A stretch of DNA of 64,000 nt from Niabella sp. (GTDB taxonomy: Bacteria; Bacteroidota; Bacteroidia; Chitinophagales; Chitinophagaceae), in contig NZ_JASLGT010000016.1 of the NCBI RefSeq assembly GCF_030150205.1, forward strand, positions 62,001-126,000. The letters are read 5' to 3'. Positions 54,805 to 64,000 of the stretch are shown piece after piece. Position 1 is the first letter of the stretch. The number at the start of each line of letters is the position of its first letter. A program made the translations under genes and the position numbers. The notes under the pieces were generated by a model that did no database searches, was not told the origin of the DNA, and worked only from the letters and a program-made list of their open reading frames with translations.

Positions 54805-57657
54805 ATGAAAAAATTATGGCTATTGCTGGTATGGATGATCTTCAATTCTAATGCTGTCATTTTGGCGCAAAATAACGGTGTCTCCAAAACGGATGACGGG
54901 GTTATTGTTTATGTTGACCGGCCGGAAGGCGGCCAGCAAGCGATAAAAGCGGAAATAATATCCGACAATATTGTACATATTACTGCAGCGCCGAACAGGG
55001 AAATACGCCCTTTCTCCAGCCTGGTTACTTCTTATATAAAGAATAAAAATGTAGCCTGGACATCAGCTGTTGTGAACGGGAAACTGGTGATAAAAACCAA
55101 AAACCTGGTTACGGAAATTGACAAAAAAACCGGGGCGGTTTCCTTTTTTAATAAAAACGGAGCGCGGATCCTGGCCGAAAAAAATGTTGGCGGGCGGATT
55201 TTTAAACCGGTAATAATAGACGGGAAACCCAATTATCACCTGACCCAATCCTTTCAAACGGCAAACGATGAGGCCATATATGGATTGGGACAGCATCAAA
55301 GCGGTATCATCAATTATAAAGGACAGCAGGTTGAGTTTTTTCAAAACAACACAGAAGTTGCCATTCCGTTCCTGGTTTCCAATAAACGTTATGGCATATT
55401 GTGGGATAATTATTCACTCACCAAAGCAGGGGATGTGCGCCCGCTGCATCCGCTGGGTGACTACCAGTTGTTTTCAAAAAATGGCGAAGAAGGGTGGCTT
55501 ACGGCATCTTACGCCAACGATAAAAACAAACCACAGGAAGTTGTCACGGAAAGAGCGGAAAGTAAAATTGATATGGAATTTTTGGGTGATAGTAAAATTC
55601 AGTTACCCAAAGAATTTAAACCCGAAACAGGCACCGTTACCTGGCAGGGGAGTATTGCCACCAACCTGTCGGGATTGCACCAGTTAAAGTTTGTATTTGG
55701 CGGTACCCTTAAAGTGTGGATCAACAATCAACCCGTACTCAACCGTTGGCGAAAAGCATGGAACCCTGCAACAGCGTTCGTACCGTTCACTGTAAAAAAT
55801 AACGAAAAAATCCCGATCTGTATTGAATGGACACCGGAAGGAGGGGAATCCTATATCTCTGTAAAATGGCAGGAACCGCTTACAGCCGAAGCGAAAAATA
55901 CGTTCAGCTTCTCATCCGAGGCAGGCAAACAAATGGACTACTATTTTGTGTACGGCGGTAATAATATGGACAGCGTTATTGCCGGCTACCGCTATCTTAC
56001 CGGCAAGGCGCCCATTGTGCCCAAATGGGCTTTGGGCTTCTGGCAAAGCCGGGAGCGTTATAAAACGCAGGACGAGATCCTTGCCACGGTACATGAATTC
56101 AGGAAAAGACAACTACCGATCGATAATATTGTGCTGGACTGGAGTTACTGGCGCGAGCAGGAATGGGGAAGCCAGGAATTTGACAAAACCCGTTTCCCCT
56201 CGCCCGATAGTATGATTGATGCGCTGCATAAACAATATCATACGCAGATAATGATTTCGGTTTGGCCCAAGTTTTATGAAGGCATTACCACCTATAATGA
56301 TTTTAATAAAAACGGCTGGCTGTATAAACGCAATATTGCCGACCGTCAGCGGGATTGGATCGGGCAAGGCTATACATCTACTTTTTATGATGCATTTAAC
56401 GCGGATGCCCGGAAAGGTTTCTGGAACCTGATCGATAAAAAACTGTACAGCAAAGGAATCGATGCCTGGTGGATGGATGCCAGCGAGCCCGATATTCTTT
56501 CCAACGTCAGTCCCGGAAAAAGAAAGCTGCAAATGACGCCAACGGCCCTGGGCAGTGCGGCGGAATATCTAAATGCGTACCCGTTACAAAATGCAAAAGG
56601 GATCTATGAAGGACAACGGTCGGCCCATCCGGATCAGCGGGTGTTTTTATTAACCAGGAGCGCTTTCGCCGGTTCGCAACGGTACGCGGCTACGGTTTGG
56701 AGTGGCGATATCGGATCTACCTGGGAGGATATGAAAAACCAGGTAGCAGCAGGGGTTAATTATTCAATGTCGGGCCTGCCTTACTGGACAATGGATATCG
56801 GCGGTTTTGTAGTGCCCGAAAAATTTGAAAAACCCGATGCCGCAGCATTGGAAGAATGGCGGGAACTGAATGCCCGCTGGTACCAGTTCGGCGCATTTGT
56901 TCCGTTATTCCGGGCGCATGGCCAGTACCCGTATCGCGAAATATTCAATATCGCTCCCGAAGACCACCCCGCATACAAAAGCTTTGTTTTTTACGATCAG
57001 CTACGGTACCGGTTGTTGCCCTATATCTATTCCTGTGCCGGGGCCGCATATCATGATAACTACACCATCATGCGTGGTTTGGCAATGGACTTTCCCGATG
57101 ATGCCTCGGCACACAACATTGCTGATGCATACATGTTTGGGAGTGCATTGCTCATCAATCCGGTATATCAATATAAACAAACCAGCCGGAGCGTGTACTT
57201 ACCAAAAGGTGCCGGATGGTATGACTTGTATTCAGGCAAATTTTATGCTGCCGGGCAACATATAAATGCCGTTGCGCCTTACGAAAGAATACCTGTATTT
57301 GTAAAAGCAGGGTCCATTGTTCCTTTTGGACCTGCATTACAATATACCGCAGAGAAAAAAGCAGACACCATCATCTTAAATGTTTATACGGGTGCCGATG
57401 CAAGGTTTCATTTATACGAGGATGAAGGCACCAATTATAATTATGAAAATGGCCGTTATTCCATTATACCGGTTCAATACAATGAAGCGGCACATACGCT
57501 GACCTTTGAAGACCGGAAAGGAAGCTTTGAGGGCATGCCGGACAAAAGGGTATTCCTGGTAAATATTATTTCCAGTACACAATCAAAATTGCTGGATTTT
57601 AATCGCTACGACAAACTGGTACGGTATGAAGGCAAAAAAACAACCGTACAACTGTAA
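54805..57657 (+). CDS. GH31 alpha-xylosidase/alpha-glucosidase-type enzyme with PA14 insert
   Basis: 950 residues with a signal peptide (NAVILAQ). The N-terminal beta-sandwich is followed by an inserted PA14-like domain (~245-365: 'GLHQLKFVFGGTLKVWINNQPV', 'CIEWTPEGGESYISVKW'), then the GH31 barrel with nucleophile in 'AWWMDASEPD' (D558) and acid/base in 'VWSGDIGSTW' (D635). A PA14 insert at this site is known from xyloglucan-specific alpha-xylosidases. It would remove alpha-xylose from xyloglucan oligosaccharides in the periplasm. First gene of an operon with SusC 15 bases downstream. Alpha-glucosidase activity is the alternative. Confidence 0.88.
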   Translation: MKKLWLLLVWMIFNSNAVILAQNNGVSKTDDGVIVYVDRPEGGQQAIKAEIISDNIVHITAAPNREIRPFSSLVTSYIKNKNVAWTSAVVNGKLVIKTKNLVTEIDKKTGAVSFFNKNGARILAEKNVGGRIFKPVIIDGKPNYHLTQSFQTANDEAIYGLGQHQSGIINYKGQQVEFFQNNTEVAIPFLVSNKRYGILWDNYSLTKAGDVRPLHPLGDYQLFSKNGEEGWLTASYANDKNKPQEVVTERAESKIDMEFLGDSKIQLPKEFKPETGTVTWQGSIATNLSGLHQLKFVFGGTLKVWINNQPVLNRWRKAWNPATAFVPFTVKNNEKIPICIEWTPEGGESYISVKWQEPLTAEAKNTFSFSSEAGKQMDYYFVYGGNNMDSVIAGYRYLTGKAPIVPKWALGFWQSRERYKTQDEILATVHEFRKRQLPIDNIVLDWSYWREQEWGSQEFDKTRFPSPDSMIDALHKQYHTQIMISVWPKFYEGITTYNDFNKNGWLYKRNIADRQRDWIGQGYTSTFYDAFNADARKGFWNLIDKKLYSKGIDAWWMDASEPDILSNVSPGKRKLQMTPTALGSAAEYLNAYPLQNAKGIYEGQRSAHPDQRVFLLTRSAFAGSQRYAATVWSGDIGSTWEDMKNQVAAGVNYSMSGLPYWTMDIGGFVVPEKFEKPDAAALEEWRELNARWYQFGAFVPLFRAHGQYPYREIFNIAPEDHPAYKSFVFYDQLRYRLLPYIYSCAGAAYHDNYTIMRGLAMDFPDDASAHNIADAYMFGSALLINPVYQYKQTSRSVYLPKGAGWYDLYSGKFYAAGQHINAVAPYERIPVFVKAGSIVPFGPALQYTAEKKADTIILNVYTGADARFHLYEDEGTNYNYENGRYSIIPVQYNEAAHTLTFEDRKGSFEGMPDKRVFLVNIISSTQSKLLDFNRYDKLVRYEGKKTTVQL

Positions 57658-57672
57658 TTTTTTATATAATAA

Positions 57673-60600
57673 ATGCCATATATGAAAAGAATAAAAACGA
57701 TTCGCTTGCAAATGCTACTGAAAGGTATGCTGTTTGTATGGCTCTTAGCAGGTGGTAGCACGGCAGCTTTTGCGCAAACAAAAATCAGCGGCACGGTTAC
57801 CCATCAAAACAAGCCCGTTGCCGGTGCTACGGTACAGGTTGTAAAAACGGCCCGCTATACCACTACCAATGATGCAGGTCATTTCAGCATTGAAGCAAAA
57901 ACGGGCGACCATATCGCGATCACCCGTGTTGGCTATCTGCAAAAGGAAGTAACAGTTACTTCGGATAACCTGGATGTTCAATTGGAAATAGCCGACAACC
58001 AATTGGAGAATGTAGTAGTCATCGGTTATGGTTCCCAAAAGAAAAAACTGGTAACCGGGGCAAACGTACAGGTAAAAGGTGAGGATATCCAGAAACAAAG
58101 TACTACAGATCCCTTGCAGGCATTGCAGGGCCAGGCTCCCGGTGTTCAGATCACTTCATCGTCTGGTCAGCCGGGATCCGGAATGGTGGTGGTTATCCGC
58201 GGTAAAGGAACCATTGGCAGTTTTTCCCCGTTATATGTGGTGGATGGTGTACAGGTGGGTGGCGATATTTCCTACCTGAATCCCAACGATATTGAATCCA
58301 TAGATGTGTTGAAAGATGCCGCCTCTGCGGCTATCTATGGATCACAGGCGGCCAACGGCGTAATATTGGTGACTACAAAGTCTGGAAAATTAAACCGCAG
58401 GCCCCAGGTAACTTTCGATGCGTATTACGGCTGGCAGAATGTGGCGCGAAAAGCGCAATTACTCAATGCCAAAGAATATGCGACCATAGTAAATGAGGCG
58501 GCAGTGAACTCGGGAAAGGATCCCTATTTCACCAATGACGTGATCAACAACCTGAAAGTAAACACCAACTGGATGGACCAGATGTTTGCAAAAAATGTAC
58601 CGACCCAGAATTATGTATTGGGTGTTTCTGGAGGTAGTGCCGCTTCTGTATATTCCTTATCTCTGGGATATACCGGCCAGGGGGGAATCGTAGGCGGGGC
58701 TAAGTTCTCCAATTTTGACCGGTATACATTCCGGGTAAACTCCGAGCACAATCTGTATAATAATATTGTAAAGCTCGGTCAGCATCTTACATTTAATTAC
58801 CAGAACAATCATGGGCTGGCCGTTGGGGGCATTTATGGCAATACCTTGCGCAGCGCCTATAACACGAGCCCGTTCTTGCCCATGTATGATTCAGCGGGGG
58901 CTTATTTTAATGCGGCTAATAACGGGTGGTATCCCGGCGACCCGGGCCGGGCCTGGAATACAGGCGAGTCCAATCCTTATGCCGGGATGGATTATACCAC
59001 GCGCGCTGCCAATAGTAATCAGAAATTATTCGGCGACATATATGCGGTGATCGAGCCCATAAAAGGACTACGATTCCGGAGTGCATTGGGTGTAAATTAT
59101 ACGCCAGGCCAGGCGCATGGTTACCTGCCGCCTTACAAATTGTCGGTTTATGCGTTTAATGATACGGCTACTGTATGGCAGTCGATGAATGCCGGCCTGG
59201 GTATTCAATTCGATAACCAGTTAAGTTATGACTTTAAAGTGGAGAGTGGCCATGATTTTAGCGTGATGGCGGGTAGTTCCGCGTTAAAAACGAAAGGGAC
59301 CAACATATACGGCAGCAATTTCAATTTACGTGTTGCAGATCTGGCGTATGCTTATCTTTCTGTTGCGCAGAATACGACACAGGCAAACAAGATGGGCATC
59401 AGCGGCGGCCCGTACGAATCGGCCCTGTTGTCTTATTTTGGAAGGCTTCAATATAATTACCAGGAGAAATATTTGCTGAACCTTACATTCCGCGGCGATG
59501 GATCTTCCAATTTTGCCCCTGCGCATCGTTGGGGATATTTCCCGTCCGTTGCTGCGGGGTGGATCGTGTCAAAAGAAAAATTCATGACCGCTGTCAGCGG
59601 GATTAACTTTTTAAAGATCCGTGCAACCTGGGGGCGTGTCGGAAACCAGAACGTAGCCCCCTATCAATACCTGGCCCCGATAAGCTTTATAAACGCACGG
59701 TATAATTTTGGCAGTACAGAAGGTAACAATGTTGCCGGTGCCTTCCCAAGCCGGCTGGCCAATCCTGATATTAAATGGGAAACCTCCGAACAAAGCAATA
59801 TCGGCTTTGATGCGCTTATCTTACATAACCTGAATATAACGGTTGACTACTATAATAAAAAGACAAAAGACTGGTTAATTAAAGCGCCCATACTGGCAAC
59901 AGCGGGTGCGGAAGCTCCCACCATCAACGGTGGAGATGTTACCAATACGGGCTTCGAGGCCTCCTTCTCCTATCACAACACAATCGGTAAGTTACAGTAT
60001 ACGGTTAATGCCAACGGCGCCTATAACAAAAACCAGGTGGGCAATATCCCCACCAGGGATCATATTATTCATGGAAATACCAATGTTTTATTTAATAACG
60101 GACCAGAGTTTTACAGGGCCGAGAACGGTTTCCCCATTGGTTATTTCTGGGGGTATAAAACGGCGGGCATCTTTCAGACCGAAGCAGATGTGCTGAATTA
60201 TAAGAATACGGCCGGCCAGCTCATTCAACCCAATGCACAGCCGGGGGATGTGCGGTATGTGGATCTTAATAACGATGGTATAATCGATGATAAAGATAAA
60301 ACCCGGATAGGGGATCCGAACCCGCATTATACATTTGGGTTTGGCGTATCGCTCGAATACAAGGGATTTGATTTCCTGGTGCAGGCATCCGGGGTGGCCG
60401 GCAACAGCATTGTACAGTCGTGGCACGATCCTGCAGGGCCTTTTGGCAACTGGAGCAAAGACATCTTAAACAGATGGCATGGCGAGAGTACCTCTGACAG
60501 GCTACCGCGTGTAACGGAGGATAACCGTAACTGGACGGGCTTTTCAGACCTGTATCTTCAAAAAGGAGATTTTTTAAGGATCAATACGATGACCCTGGGC

Positions 60601-60804
60601 TATGATCTTTCAAAATCCGTTCGTACAGGCATTTTTAGCAGGGCCCGGGTATATGCTTCGGTGCTCAATGCCTTCACCTTTACCCGGTATAACGGTATGG
60701 ACCCTGAAATAGGTTTTAATGCGGGCGACTTTACACAAGGTGTGGATGTTGGGTATTATCCGCGCCCCAGAACCCTGCTGGTTGGCGCCAATATTCGTTT
60801 GTAA
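57673..60804 (+). CDS. SusC/RagA-family TonB-dependent receptor
   Basis: 1043 residues from ATG 57673, or 1040 from ATG 57682. The signal peptide ends AAFAQ. The carboxypeptidase-like domain (TKISGTVTHQNKPVAGATVQVV), 'LENVVVIGYGSQKKK', the plug ('GQAPGVQITSSSGQPGSGMVVVIRG', 'PLYVVDGVQVGG', 'DVLKDAASAAIYGSQAANGV') and the barrel ending LLVGANIRL are all canonical. Imports oligosaccharides with the SusD partner 17 bases downstream. It resembles the partial SusC at the window end strongly in the N-terminal domain, implying duplication. Confidence 0.94.
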   Translation: MPYMKRIKTIRLQMLLKGMLFVWLLAGGSTAAFAQTKISGTVTHQNKPVAGATVQVVKTARYTTTNDAGHFSIEAKTGDHIAITRVGYLQKEVTVTSDNLDVQLEIADNQLENVVVIGYGSQKKKLVTGANVQVKGEDIQKQSTTDPLQALQGQAPGVQITSSSGQPGSGMVVVIRGKGTIGSFSPLYVVDGVQVGGDISYLNPNDIESIDVLKDAASAAIYGSQAANGVILVTTKSGKLNRRPQVTFDAYYGWQNVARKAQLLNAKEYATIVNEAAVNSGKDPYFTNDVINNLKVNTNWMDQMFAKNVPTQNYVLGVSGGSAASVYSLSLGYTGQGGIVGGAKFSNFDRYTFRVNSEHNLYNNIVKLGQHLTFNYQNNHGLAVGGIYGNTLRSAYNTSPFLPMYDSAGAYFNAANNGWYPGDPGRAWNTGESNPYAGMDYTTRAANSNQKLFGDIYAVIEPIKGLRFRSALGVNYTPGQAHGYLPPYKLSVYAFNDTATVWQSMNAGLGIQFDNQLSYDFKVESGHDFSVMAGSSALKTKGTNIYGSNFNLRVADLAYAYLSVAQNTTQANKMGISGGPYESALLSYFGRLQYNYQEKYLLNLTFRGDGSSNFAPAHRWGYFPSVAAGWIVSKEKFMTAVSGINFLKIRATWGRVGNQNVAPYQYLAPISFINARYNFGSTEGNNVAGAFPSRLANPDIKWETSEQSNIGFDALILHNLNITVDYYNKKTKDWLIKAPILATAGAEAPTINGGDVTNTGFEASFSYHNTIGKLQYTVNANGAYNKNQVGNIPTRDHIIHGNTNVLFNNGPEFYRAENGFPIGYFWGYKTAGIFQTEADVLNYKNTAGQLIQPNAQPGDVRYVDLNNDGIIDDKDKTRIGDPNPHYTFGFGVSLEYKGFDFLVQASGVAGNSIVQSWHDPAGPFGNWSKDILNRWHGESTSDRLPRVTEDNRNWTGFSDLYLQKGDFLRINTMTLGYDLSKSVRTGIFSRARVYASVLNAFTFTRYNGMDPEIGFNAGDFTQGVDVGYYPRPRTLLVGANIRL

Positions 60805-60821
60805 ATTTTAAATAATCAGAA

Positions 60822-62441
60822 ATGAACAAGTTCAAACTATATATAACGATTGCTGCGGTATCCGTATTGGCATCCTGCAGCAAATCCTTTCTCGATACAA
60901 AGGACGTAACCACTGGTTCAGAAGAAAATTTTTATAAAACACCTGCGGATGCGTTTAAAGCGCTTACCGGTGTGTATGCCGGGTTAAAAACCGCTGTTTC
61001 AAATGGAGGAGGAATCGTATCCATGTCGGAAGTGATGTCTGACAATGCCTTCGGCGCTACCGGAAATGGCGATGGATGGGGATGGACAATGGTCGATGAG
61101 TTTAATAAGTTGCGCTCTCCCGCCGATATGGATATGTATTCCGGCCCCTGGGCCGATTATTATAAAGCCATTTACCGGGCCAATATGCTGCTGAAAAATA
61201 TCGGCCAGGTCAACTGGTCGGGCACTGCCGATGCAAGCAACGCCTATATAGCCGAAACCCGGTTTATACGGGCCTATTGCTATTTCGACCTGGTAAGATT
61301 GTTTGGCAATATCCCTTTGCTTACGGCACCTTCTGCTGATAATATTCCACAGGCAGGCGCTGATAGTGTTTATAACTTAATAGCGCAGGATTTAAAATAT
61401 GCCATTGACAATCTTTCTGCAATCAGCTATCCCAGCCAGGATAAAGCTACTTATGGTCGTGCCACTAAATGGGCTGCAGAAGCGTTAATGGCGCGGGTAT
61501 ATCTTTATTACACCGGCTATTATGGCAAGCCTGATCTGGCCGGGGTAATAACCAAAGCCGATGCATTGAAGTATACGGAAGATGTAATTGCCAACAGCGG
61601 CCACGGCCTGGTCGACAATTTTGCCAACCTGTGGCCCGCGGCTTCCCTGGACAACTATGCCGGTGAAAATAATAAGGAAACGGTTTTTGGAGTTAAATAC
61701 ACGTTTACCGGCGATTATAATGGAAATACGGATGGTAACCAGTGGATGGTGATGTTTGGCATACGCTATGGTGTAAACAGCCAGATTACACCCTATGGCC
61801 AGGGCTGGGGGGGCGCCACCGTTAATCCCAGGCTATGGAACGCATACAGCCTTGTTGATTCGGTAAGACAAAAGGCCACCATTATCTCCATTGCCGGTGA
61901 GGAATTGCCCAAAGGAGGCTCCGTATCGGATATCCAGAAAGACCAACGGGAATATACCGGGTACTATTGGAAAAAATATACACCAATGTCTGATGCGGCA
62001 GGTAAAAGTTTAGCTGAAAAACTGGGCAGCCCAAGTTTTCAGATAGGACAATACCAGGACTATGTGGCTATCCGGTATGCAGATGTGTTGTTGATGGCGG
62101 CAGAATTAGGGTCCGCTAATGCACAAGCCGATTTCGATGCAGTGCGTAAAAGAGCATTGGGTGCCGGCTTTGTTCAAACCCCGGTAAGCCAGGCCGGCAT
62201 TATGGCCGAAAGAAGACTGGAGTTTGCCGGTGAGGGCATCCGTTACTGGGATCTGCTCCGGCAGGGGGTAGACGCAGCAGCTTCAACGATCGCTGAAACT
62301 ACAACGCTGCTCAATGGAGGGGCGCCGGCAACCGTAACCATTGCTGCGGATAATATAAAAGCTACAAAGGGACTGTCTCAAATACCCAATAACCAGATCT
62401 CATTGTCAAATGGGGTCCTGAAACAAAATGCCGGCTGGTAA
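60822..62441 (+). CDS. SusD/RagB-family glycan-binding lipoprotein
   Basis: 539 residues with lipoprotein signal (VLASC-SKSFLDT). 'TGSEENFYKTPADAFKALTGVY' and 'AETRFIRAYCYFDLVRLFGNIPL' are SusD hallmarks, and 'RRLEFAGEGIRYWDLLRQG' is the conserved C-terminal segment. Surface-exposed partner of the preceding SusC. Tight operon with the next gene. Confidence 0.94.
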   Translation: MNKFKLYITIAAVSVLASCSKSFLDTKDVTTGSEENFYKTPADAFKALTGVYAGLKTAVSNGGGIVSMSEVMSDNAFGATGNGDGWGWTMVDEFNKLRSPADMDMYSGPWADYYKAIYRANMLLKNIGQVNWSGTADASNAYIAETRFIRAYCYFDLVRLFGNIPLLTAPSADNIPQAGADSVYNLIAQDLKYAIDNLSAISYPSQDKATYGRATKWAAEALMARVYLYYTGYYGKPDLAGVITKADALKYTEDVIANSGHGLVDNFANLWPAASLDNYAGENNKETVFGVKYTFTGDYNGNTDGNQWMVMFGIRYGVNSQITPYGQGWGGATVNPRLWNAYSLVDSVRQKATIISIAGEELPKGGSVSDIQKDQREYTGYYWKKYTPMSDAAGKSLAEKLGSPSFQIGQYQDYVAIRYADVLLMAAELGSANAQADFDAVRKRALGAGFVQTPVSQAGIMAERRLEFAGEGIRYWDLLRQGVDAAASTIAETTTLLNGGAPATVTIAADNIKATKGLSQIPNNQISLSNGVLKQNAGW

Positions 62442-62468
62442 TTCGTTGAACCAATAAAATTGTTTGTC

Positions 62469-63293
62469 ATGAAAAAAATATCCAGGATATCTCTCTTTTT
62501 TTTAGGGCTCATCATGCTGTTTACGGCTTGTAAACCAGATGTTGCAGGCCTGGGCCCTGTATTAAATAAAACGGATCTTAAATTTTCCGTAACACCCGAT
62601 CCGGCAAATCCCAATAATTTCATTTTACAAAGCCTTACGCCCAATGTAACGCCCTATTGGGTAACCCCAACCGGTAAGTCGATCCGCGTAACAGATACGA
62701 TGAATTTTCCTTTCCCGGGTACAGATACCATTTATTACAGTGTTGAAAGCGCAGGTGGAATGGTAACCGCAGATCCTTATGTAGTGACTGTTTCCACTAT
62801 TGATGCCCAAACGGTAAGCGACCCGATGTGGATCAATCTTACCGGGGGGCTGGGAAAATCTAAAACATGGAAGCTGGATGTAAATGCAGCCGGTGCCAGT
62901 AAATATTTTAATGGGCCCGTCTATTTTGCAGGAGCGAATTATAGCTGGGAATGGGACGCCAGCTGGTTCGACTGGGTAATGCCTGCGGGTGATTATGGCA
63001 CCATGACATTTGATTTAATAGGCAATGCCAATTTAAAGGTGAATAATACAATGGCGCCCGCTTTATCAGGAACAGGAAAGTTTATGCTGAATGTCAAAAA
63101 CAAAACCCTGTCCACTTTTGGCACAGATGTGCTTCATGATCAAAAAAATCAGGGTAACCAAATACCGAACTGGAGAGGTGGTTTGCTGGTTAAATCACTG
63201 ACGGCTGATCAATTGCAACTGGTTGCTGTCAATAAAGACGGAACCTGGGTGATCTATAACTACATTTCCCAAAACTATTATGATACACATTAG
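62469..63293 (+). CDS. Surface glycan-binding-like lipoprotein (SusE/F position)
   Basis: 274 residues from ATG 62469 (a TTG at 62460 is less likely), with lipoprotein signal (LFTAC-KPDV). An N-terminal Ig/PKD-like domain to about residue 115 ('VTPDPANPNNFILQSLTPNVTPYWVTPTGKS') precedes a beta-rich domain with exposed Trp residues ('YSWEWDASWFDWVMP'), suitable for carbohydrate stacking. Position after SusD and this architecture match surface glycan-binding proteins; a glycosidase function is unlikely. Specificity is unknown. Confidence 0.75.
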   Translation: MKKISRISLFFLGLIMLFTACKPDVAGLGPVLNKTDLKFSVTPDPANPNNFILQSLTPNVTPYWVTPTGKSIRVTDTMNFPFPGTDTIYYSVESAGGMVTADPYVVTVSTIDAQTVSDPMWINLTGGLGKSKTWKLDVNAAGASKYFNGPVYFAGANYSWEWDASWFDWVMPAGDYGTMTFDLIGNANLKVNNTMAPALSGTGKFMLNVKNKTLSTFGTDVLHDQKNQGNQIPNWRGGLLVKSLTADQLQLVAVNKDGTWVIYNYISQNYYDTH

Positions 63294-63332
63294 AAAAGCA
63301 TTTCATTAACCACCATTTCTAAAAGAGCTTGT

Positions 63333-64000
63333 ATGGAAAAAGAAACGATACGCTTGTTAAAACGCCTGCCGGCAGCTATTTTATGCATATTGCTGCTGGT
63401 GGGTACCACGGCATTTGCGCAAACAAAGATCAGCGGAACGGTTACCGATAACCTGAAGAAACCCATTGCCAGCGCTACCATTCACGTGGTAAAAACCACG
63501 CGTTATACCACAACAGATAGCACCGGTAGCTTCAGTATTGAAGCCGGCAAAGGCGAGGTCATTGTCATCAGCCATATTGGCTATACACAAAAGGAAGTGC
63601 CGGTTACCTCGAACAGGCTGAATATTCAGCTGGAAACAACCGATAACCAATTGGAGAATTTAGTGGTAATTGGCTATGGAAAAGTCAGGAGAAAGGATCT
63701 TACCGGATCGATTTCTTCCATCTCCGGGGATGAATTGCGCAAAACGCAGCCGTCTACATTCGACCAGGCTTTGCAGGGAAAAGTAGCAGGGGTAATGGTA
63801 CAGCAGATCTCCGGTCAGCCCGGAGGGGGCGTATCTATACAGATTCACGGCGTTTCATCTGTAAACGGAAACAATTCTCCTTTATATGTGATCGACGGAG
63901 TGGTGATTGCACCACCGGGTAATCCGGGTGCTGGTTCAAACCCTTTAAATACAATCAACCCTTCCGAAATTGAATCGATCGATGTATTAAAAGATGCTTC
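63333..64000 (+). CDS. Second SusC/RagA-family receptor, partial at window end
   Basis: Starts at ATG 63333 and runs off the window after ~222 codons. Signal peptide ends TTAFAQ, then 'TKISGTVTDNLKKPIASATIHVVKTTRYTTTDSTGSFSIEAG', 'LENLVVIGYGKVRRKDLTGS' and plug motifs 'GQPGGGVSIQIHGVSSVNGNNSPLYVIDGVV' and 'DVLKDA'. The N-terminal domain is clearly related to the SusC at 57673. A SusD gene probably follows outside the window. Confidence 0.92.
   Translation, partial: MEKETIRLLKRLPAAILCILLLVGTTAFAQTKISGTVTDNLKKPIASATIHVVKTTRYTTTDSTGSFSIEAGKGEVIVISHIGYTQKEVPVTSNRLNIQLETTDNQLENLVVIGYGKVRRKDLTGSISSISGDELRKTQPSTFDQALQGKVAGVMVQQISGQPGGGVSIQIHGVSSVNGNNSPLYVIDGVVIAPPGNPGAGSNPLNTINPSEIESIDVLKDA

Noticed and set aside
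1..64000. CRISPR arrays, rRNA genes, phage modules, insertion sequences with intact transposase
   Set aside because: None were seen: no regularly spaced short repeats, no rRNA-like sequence, and no transposase or integrase among the translated products.

Overview
The window comes from a Bacteroidota genome and most resembles Chitinophagaceae. The grounds are SusC/SusD pairs, hybrid two-component regulators with beta-propeller sensors, a type IX secretion-like tail, a TAnnTTTG-type promoter element, and lipoprotein signals throughout. I cannot assign a genus from sequence alone. Most of the window is accessory nutrient-uptake DNA: four outer-membrane TonB receptor loci, with a polymorphic-toxin-like RHS locus between them.

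Region by region. (1) 1-5.9 kb: a leader hairpin, a 1351-aa secreted protein built of three nearly identical 295-residue blocks, a membrane-anchored partner with an odd C-terminus, and a small protein. (2) 5.9-9.7 kb: gene-poor, with several perfect stem-loops, a dihydrofolate-reductase-family protein, a secreted protein of unknown function, and a decayed small gene. (3) 9.7-18.3 kb: SusC, SusD, a HExxH zinc metallohydrolase lipoprotein and a DUF4302 lipoprotein, followed by a short asparaginase-like protein. (4) 18.4-34.3 kb: a minus-strand run of GH2 beta-galactosidase, histidine phosphatase, GH88 unsaturated glucuronyl hydrolase, heparinase II/III-like lyase, beta-helix lipoprotein and a SusC-like TonB receptor without SusD. 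It lies head-to-head with a hybrid two-component regulator whose kinase module has lost its phospho-acceptor histidine. This reads as a uronic-acid polysaccharide utilisation locus. (5) 34.3-46.5 kb: a block bounded by a ~125-150-bp direct repeat. It holds a LuxR-type regulator, a Spy-like small secreted protein, a mini YD-repeat protein with a sorting-like tail, a 2.2-kaa SpvB/FG-GAP/RHS protein with a ~340-residue variable tail, and three tandem paralogous lipoprotein genes (the middle one internally deleted) that are candidate immunity genes. (6) 46.7-64 kb: GH127/GH146-type beta-L-arabinofuranosidase, a truncated GH10-like gene cut off by a triple 215-bp tandem repeat, an intact hybrid two-component regulator, then an operon of GH31 alpha-xylosidase-like enzyme, SusC, SusD, a surface-glycan-binding-like lipoprotein and a second SusC that runs off the window. 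This fits a hemicellulose (xyloglucan or arabinoxylan) locus.

How the parts work together. In regions 4 and 6 a periplasmic sensor of oligosaccharides probably switches on the adjacent enzymes and importers. Upstream of the GH31 operon a perfect -7 box is preceded by a 16-nt direct repeat with 22-bp period, a plausible binding site for the neighbouring regulator. The most unusual items are the kinase-dead-looking regulator of region 4, the repeat-bounded RHS island with duplicated and decaying putative immunity lipoproteins, and the metalloprotease-linked SusCD locus followed by a short asparaginase. All functional calls are by eye from motifs; no database search was possible.
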